Source of the DNA: Caulobacteraceae bacterium
GTDB lineage: Bacteria > Pseudomonadota > Alphaproteobacteria > Caulobacterales > Caulobacteraceae
Reading direction: 5' to 3'
DNA: 7,023 nucleotides
NCBI GenBank assembly: GCA_025351125.1
Contig: JANXWN010000388.1
Location: forward strand, 1 to 7,023
Part shown: positions 4,728-7,023 of the stretch, in pieces
Position numbering within the stretch: the first letter of the stretch is position 1
Layout: each line of letters starts with the position of its first letter
Position numbers and translations under genes: made by a program
Notes under the pieces: model-generated
Seen by the model: the letters and a program-made list of their open reading frames with translations, nothing else
Told to the model about the DNA's origin: nothing
Database searches by the model: none

Positions 4728-6095
4728 ATGAGTTGGATTGATAAGCTGCGTCCGGGTCGTCGCCCGCGCTCTCGCCCAACGGGACCCGGCGCGGGGCCCA
4801 CGCGTTGGATAGCCGCCCCTGCGGGGACGGCCACCGCCGCGCGCGGCGCGGATATGCTTTTTCCGCGGTTCTCGTCGTCGGCCAGCGATCAAATTGACCA
4901 TCGCGGCGACGACCCGCTGTCGGGCTTGCGGATCAAGCTGCGCGCCGCCTTTACGCCGGCGCAACCGATCACCGACCGCCGGATGTTTGCCGGACGCACC
5001 AAGGTGTTGACCAGCCTAATCCGATCGATCGAGGATCAGAGGTTGCACACCGTGATCTATGGCGAACGCGGGCTTGGCAAAACCTCGCTGCTGCATGTGC
5101 TGGCCCAAGCGGCGCGCGAGGCGCGTTACCTCGTGGTTTATGTAACCTGTGGGGCCGGATCGACTTTCGACGAGACTTTTCGCACGATCGCCGCCGGTAT
5201 ACCGCTGTCGTTCCATCGCCATTTCGGCCCCACCGCCGCCGAAGCCGAAAAAGGCGATTCCTTCGTCGCAACCCTAACCGCGGAAACCGTGTCGGTGCGC
5301 ACGGCGGAAGATGTGTTGACCAAGGTGGTCGGTACGCGCGTCCTGGTCATTTTAGACGAATTCGACCGTGCGGAATCCGAGGAATTTCGGCGCAATATCG
5401 CCGAATTGCTGAAAAGCCTGTCCGACCGTTCGGTACGCGTCCAACTGGTGATCGCCGGTGTCGCCGCCAATCTCAACGAACTAGTCACGAACGTGCCGTC
5501 GGTCCAGCGAAATATTTTTGCCATGCACGTGCCGAAAATGTCGGCGGGCGAGATTCGCGAGCTCATTCAGAACGGTGAGAGCGTCAGCGGCCTAGCGTTC
5601 GATGATTTGGCGGTACAGGCGGTTGTTTCCCGGGCCATCGGGCTACCTTATCTCGCCACGCTCCTGAGCCATCGCGCGGCGATGACGGCGATCGATCAAG
5701 GCCGCACGACGGTCGGCGCGGAGCACGTCGCGCAAGCGACCCACGAAGCGGTCGAAGAATTTAGGGGACGCATTTCGCGCCGCACGCAAAGCCAAATCGA
5801 CAGCCAGATTAAAAAAGGTGGTCTTGCCGCGCTCGGCGCTTTGGCTGGCGCGTCACAGACCTCGGGCGGCCCGTTCACGCGCGACGATATCGGGGTGATT
5901 CACGCCAATCAAGCGACGGTGGACGCCGCGCGCGACTTGGTTGACGTTTTGGCCGCCGGCAACGTGTTGTTTCAGGCGCAGGACGAGGAATTTGGTCGAA
6001 CGTATCGGTTCATAGAGGACACCACCCCCGCTTACCTGTGGCTCTTGTCCCACGACGAACGTGACGGCGTGGGAACCACCGCCCGCCGCGCCTAG
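4728..6095 (+). CDS. AAA+ ATPase, Orc1/Cdc6- and STAND-like (AAA_16-type) with C-terminal winged-helix-like segment
   Basis: This 455-residue protein has a basic Pro/Gly/Arg-rich tail (1-45) and then a linker. The entry motif is DRRMFAGR at 83-90, resembling the R/F-x-GR box before AAA_16 ATPases. Walker A is GERGLGKTS at 112-120, with Lys118 and Thr119. Walker B is VLVILDEFDR at 205-214, with Asp210 and Glu211. A sensor-1-like LVIAGVAAN lies at 240-248, with Asn248. The helical lid spans about 270-345. The C-terminal part (about 380-440) ends in GRTYRFIEDTTPAYLWLL, which looks like a winged-helix wing. All ATP-binding and hydrolysis residues are present, so it should be active. No signal peptide or membrane helix is seen. 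I recall near-identical motifs in uncharacterised sphingomonad ATPases. GAGGG (4719-4723) supports the ATG, with a short 4-base spacer. The likely partner is the small membrane protein upstream. The role (switch, remodeller or signalling) is unknown. Its stop overlaps that of the convergent oxidoreductase. Confidence 0.9.
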   Translation: MSWIDKLRPGRRPRSRPTGPGAGPTRWIAAPAGTATAARGADMLFPRFSSSASDQIDHRGDDPLSGLRIKLRAAFTPAQPITDRRMFAGRTKVLTSLIRSIEDQRLHTVIYGERGLGKTSLLHVLAQAAREARYLVVYVTCGAGSTFDETFRTIAAGIPLSFHRHFGPTAAEAEKGDSFVATLTAETVSVRTAEDVLTKVVGTRVLVILDEFDRAESEEFRRNIAELLKSLSDRSVRVQLVIAGVAANLNELVTNVPSVQRNIFAMHVPKMSAGEIRELIQNGESVSGLAFDDLAVQAVVSRAIGLPYLATLLSHRAAMTAIDQGRTTVGAEHVAQATHEAVEEFRGRISRRTQSQIDSQIKKGGLAALGALAGASQTSGGPFTRDDIGVIHANQATVDAARDLVDVLAAGNVLFQAQDEEFGRTYRFIEDTTPAYLWLLSHDERDGVGTTARRA

Positions 6096-7023
6096 CCGCC
6101 TACCGCCTGCTCCACGGCCAGCGCTAGATCGAGCGCACGGGCGCCGTCGACCGCGTCGGCGATGGGGGCAGTGGGCCCGCCGCGCACGGCGGCGATAAAC
6201 GCGCTCAAGCTCGCCCCTAGGGAATCGGCCCCGTCGGGCGTGTCGTCGAACTCGGTTTTGAGGGGGAAGGGAGTCGTGTTGCGCACCGTGCGCGCCAGGA
6301 GATCGACGATGATTTCCCCAGACGGGTAGACCAGCCGCCAACAGCGCTCGCGGGCCGACGCCGTGCGCCCCGCCCTAAACCGGGCAACAAAGCCGTTTTC
6401 GAACGTTACCTCGGCCTCGACGGTGTCGAGCGCGCCGTCGGCGCCCTGTTCGCCCTCGGCCTCTACGGCGAACGGCGGGCTGTTCGCCAAGATTAAGGCC
6501 AGGTCGAGATCGTGGATCATCAGATCGAGCACGACCGATGCGTCCCGATTGCGCGGCGACGGCAGGCCGTATCGTCGCGCCTCCAGCAGCAACGGCGCCC
6601 GCGGCAACTTGAACAGATTCAGCGCGCGCGCCGGAATGCGGTCTAAAAATCCGCAGGCTGCGATAAGTCGGAGTCGCCGCGCTTCGCCAATGATATCGTC
6701 GGCGCTTTTCAGGTCCACGGCAATCGGCTTTTCGACATACACCGCAACCCCGGCGCGCAAGGCCGCTAGCGCGCCGTCGCCGTGCGCGCTCGCCGGCGAA
6801 CAAATCGAAACGACATCTATGGCGCTCAATAAGGCGGCCTGGTCGGTGAAGGCTTTGGCGCCATGGCGGACGGCCAGGGCGGCGGCGCGTTCGGGATGGG
6901 TGTCAAACACGCCGACGAACGCGATATCGTCACGCCGCGCCCATTGCGCCGCGTGATGACTTCCGAACACCCCGGCGCCGATGACGCCTGCCCGGATAAC
7001 GTTCGCCGTAGGGAGTTTGCTCA
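6092..7023 (-). CDS. Gfo/Idh/MocA-family oxidoreductase, start codon split by the window edge
   Basis: Reading the minus strand from base 7023, the first two bases are TG followed by an open frame (SKLPTANVIRAGVIGAGVFG). The start is therefore most likely xTG at 7024, one base outside, giving about 310 residues. The GTG at 6970 must not be taken as the start, because it falls inside the Rossmann motif. Numbering from the implied Met, GAGVFG is at 16-21 and VGVFD ends at Asp41, which suggests NAD(H). CSPASAH is at 75-81 and the family's EKP is at 98-100, with Lys99 the expected catalytic residue. VVLDLMIHDLDLAL is at 164-177 with His171 and Asp174. The second domain is a beta-sheet dimerisation half. 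The family oxidises or reduces sugars or sugar nucleotides. The MIHDLD block recalls GnnA-type UDP-GlcNAc 3-dehydrogenases near lipid A genes, but the usual GH(I/L)ERFNPA text reads GFLDRIPARA here (125-134), so the substrate is open. Confidence 0.9.
   Translation of the reverse strand, partial: SKLPTANVIRAGVIGAGVFGSHHAAQWARRDDIAFVGVFDTHPERAAALAVRHGAKAFTDQAALLSAIDVVSICSPASAHGDGALAALRAGVAVYVEKPIAVDLKSADDIIGEARRLRLIAACGFLDRIPARALNLFKLPRAPLLLEARRYGLPSPRNRDASVVLDLMIHDLDLALILANSPPFAVEAEGEQGADGALDTVEAEVTFENGFVARFRAGRTASARERCWRLVYPSGEIIVDLLARTVRNTTPFPLKTEFDDTPDGADSLGASLSAFIAAVRGGPTAPIADAVDGARALDLALAVEQAVGG

Noticed and set aside
6363..6956. 197-codon plus-strand ORF opposite the oxidoreductase
   Set aside because: Ser/Ala/Arg-rich antisense translation. 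The minus strand shows GAGVFG, EKP and MIHDLD motifs in order.
1..7023. CRISPR arrays, tRNA or rRNA genes, insertion sequences, phage attachment sites
   Set aside because: No regularly spaced direct repeats, no cloverleaf-like segment or TTCGA-type T-loop in context, no transposase or integrase motifs, and no terminal inverted repeats were seen.

Overview
The window is a GC-rich stretch of a bacterial chromosome, packed with genes on both strands. It probably comes from an alphaproteobacterium. The basis is the composition and the protein families: a GPH-type transporter, an MFE-2-like short-chain dehydrogenase, a PsrA-like TetR regulator, and an AAA+ ATPase whose wording I remember from sphingomonad-type genomes. 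No rRNA, tRNA, CRISPR array, transposase or integrase is visible, so this looks like ordinary chromosome rather than a mobile island.

Left part (1-4191) is a catabolic-looking cluster. On the minus strand, in transcription order, are an amidohydrolase-2-fold protein (3403-2543), an NAD-type SDR resembling the 3-hydroxyacyl-CoA dehydrogenase part of MFE-2 (2243-1341), and an MFS/GPH symporter (1170 to beyond base 1, C-terminus missing). A TetR/PsrA-like repressor (3535-4191) is divergent from the amidohydrolase. The perfect palindrome TTACGTAA occurs exactly twice, once in the amidohydrolase/TetR intergenic region and once just upstream of the SDR ribosome binding site. I infer that it is the operator of the local repressor. 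A simple model is uptake of an organic substrate by the symporter and its oxidation by the SDR as a hydrophobic or CoA-linked intermediate. The amidohydrolase-like protein would act on a ring or acid intermediate, and the pathway product or its CoA ester would relieve repression. The substrate cannot be read from the sequence.

Middle part (4192-6095, plus strand) has a small 82-residue two-helix membrane protein with a probable TTG start, behind a near-consensus promoter (TTGCCC-16-TATAAT). It is followed by a 455-residue AAA+ ATPase of the Orc1/Cdc6- and STAND-like type. The two look like a transcription unit of unknown function and are the least explained part of the window.

Right part (6092-7023, minus strand) is a Gfo/Idh/MocA oxidoreductase. 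Its start codon is cut by one base at the window edge. Its stop codon interlocks with that of the ATPase in a shared CTAG, so the two convergent genes overlap by 4 bases. Some of its motifs recall the GnnA-type sugar-nucleotide dehydrogenases found beside lipid A genes, but that is only a suggestion.

The 299-base gap 2244-2542 holds a hairpin-rich, REP-like stretch and the SDR promoter region. The other gaps are short.
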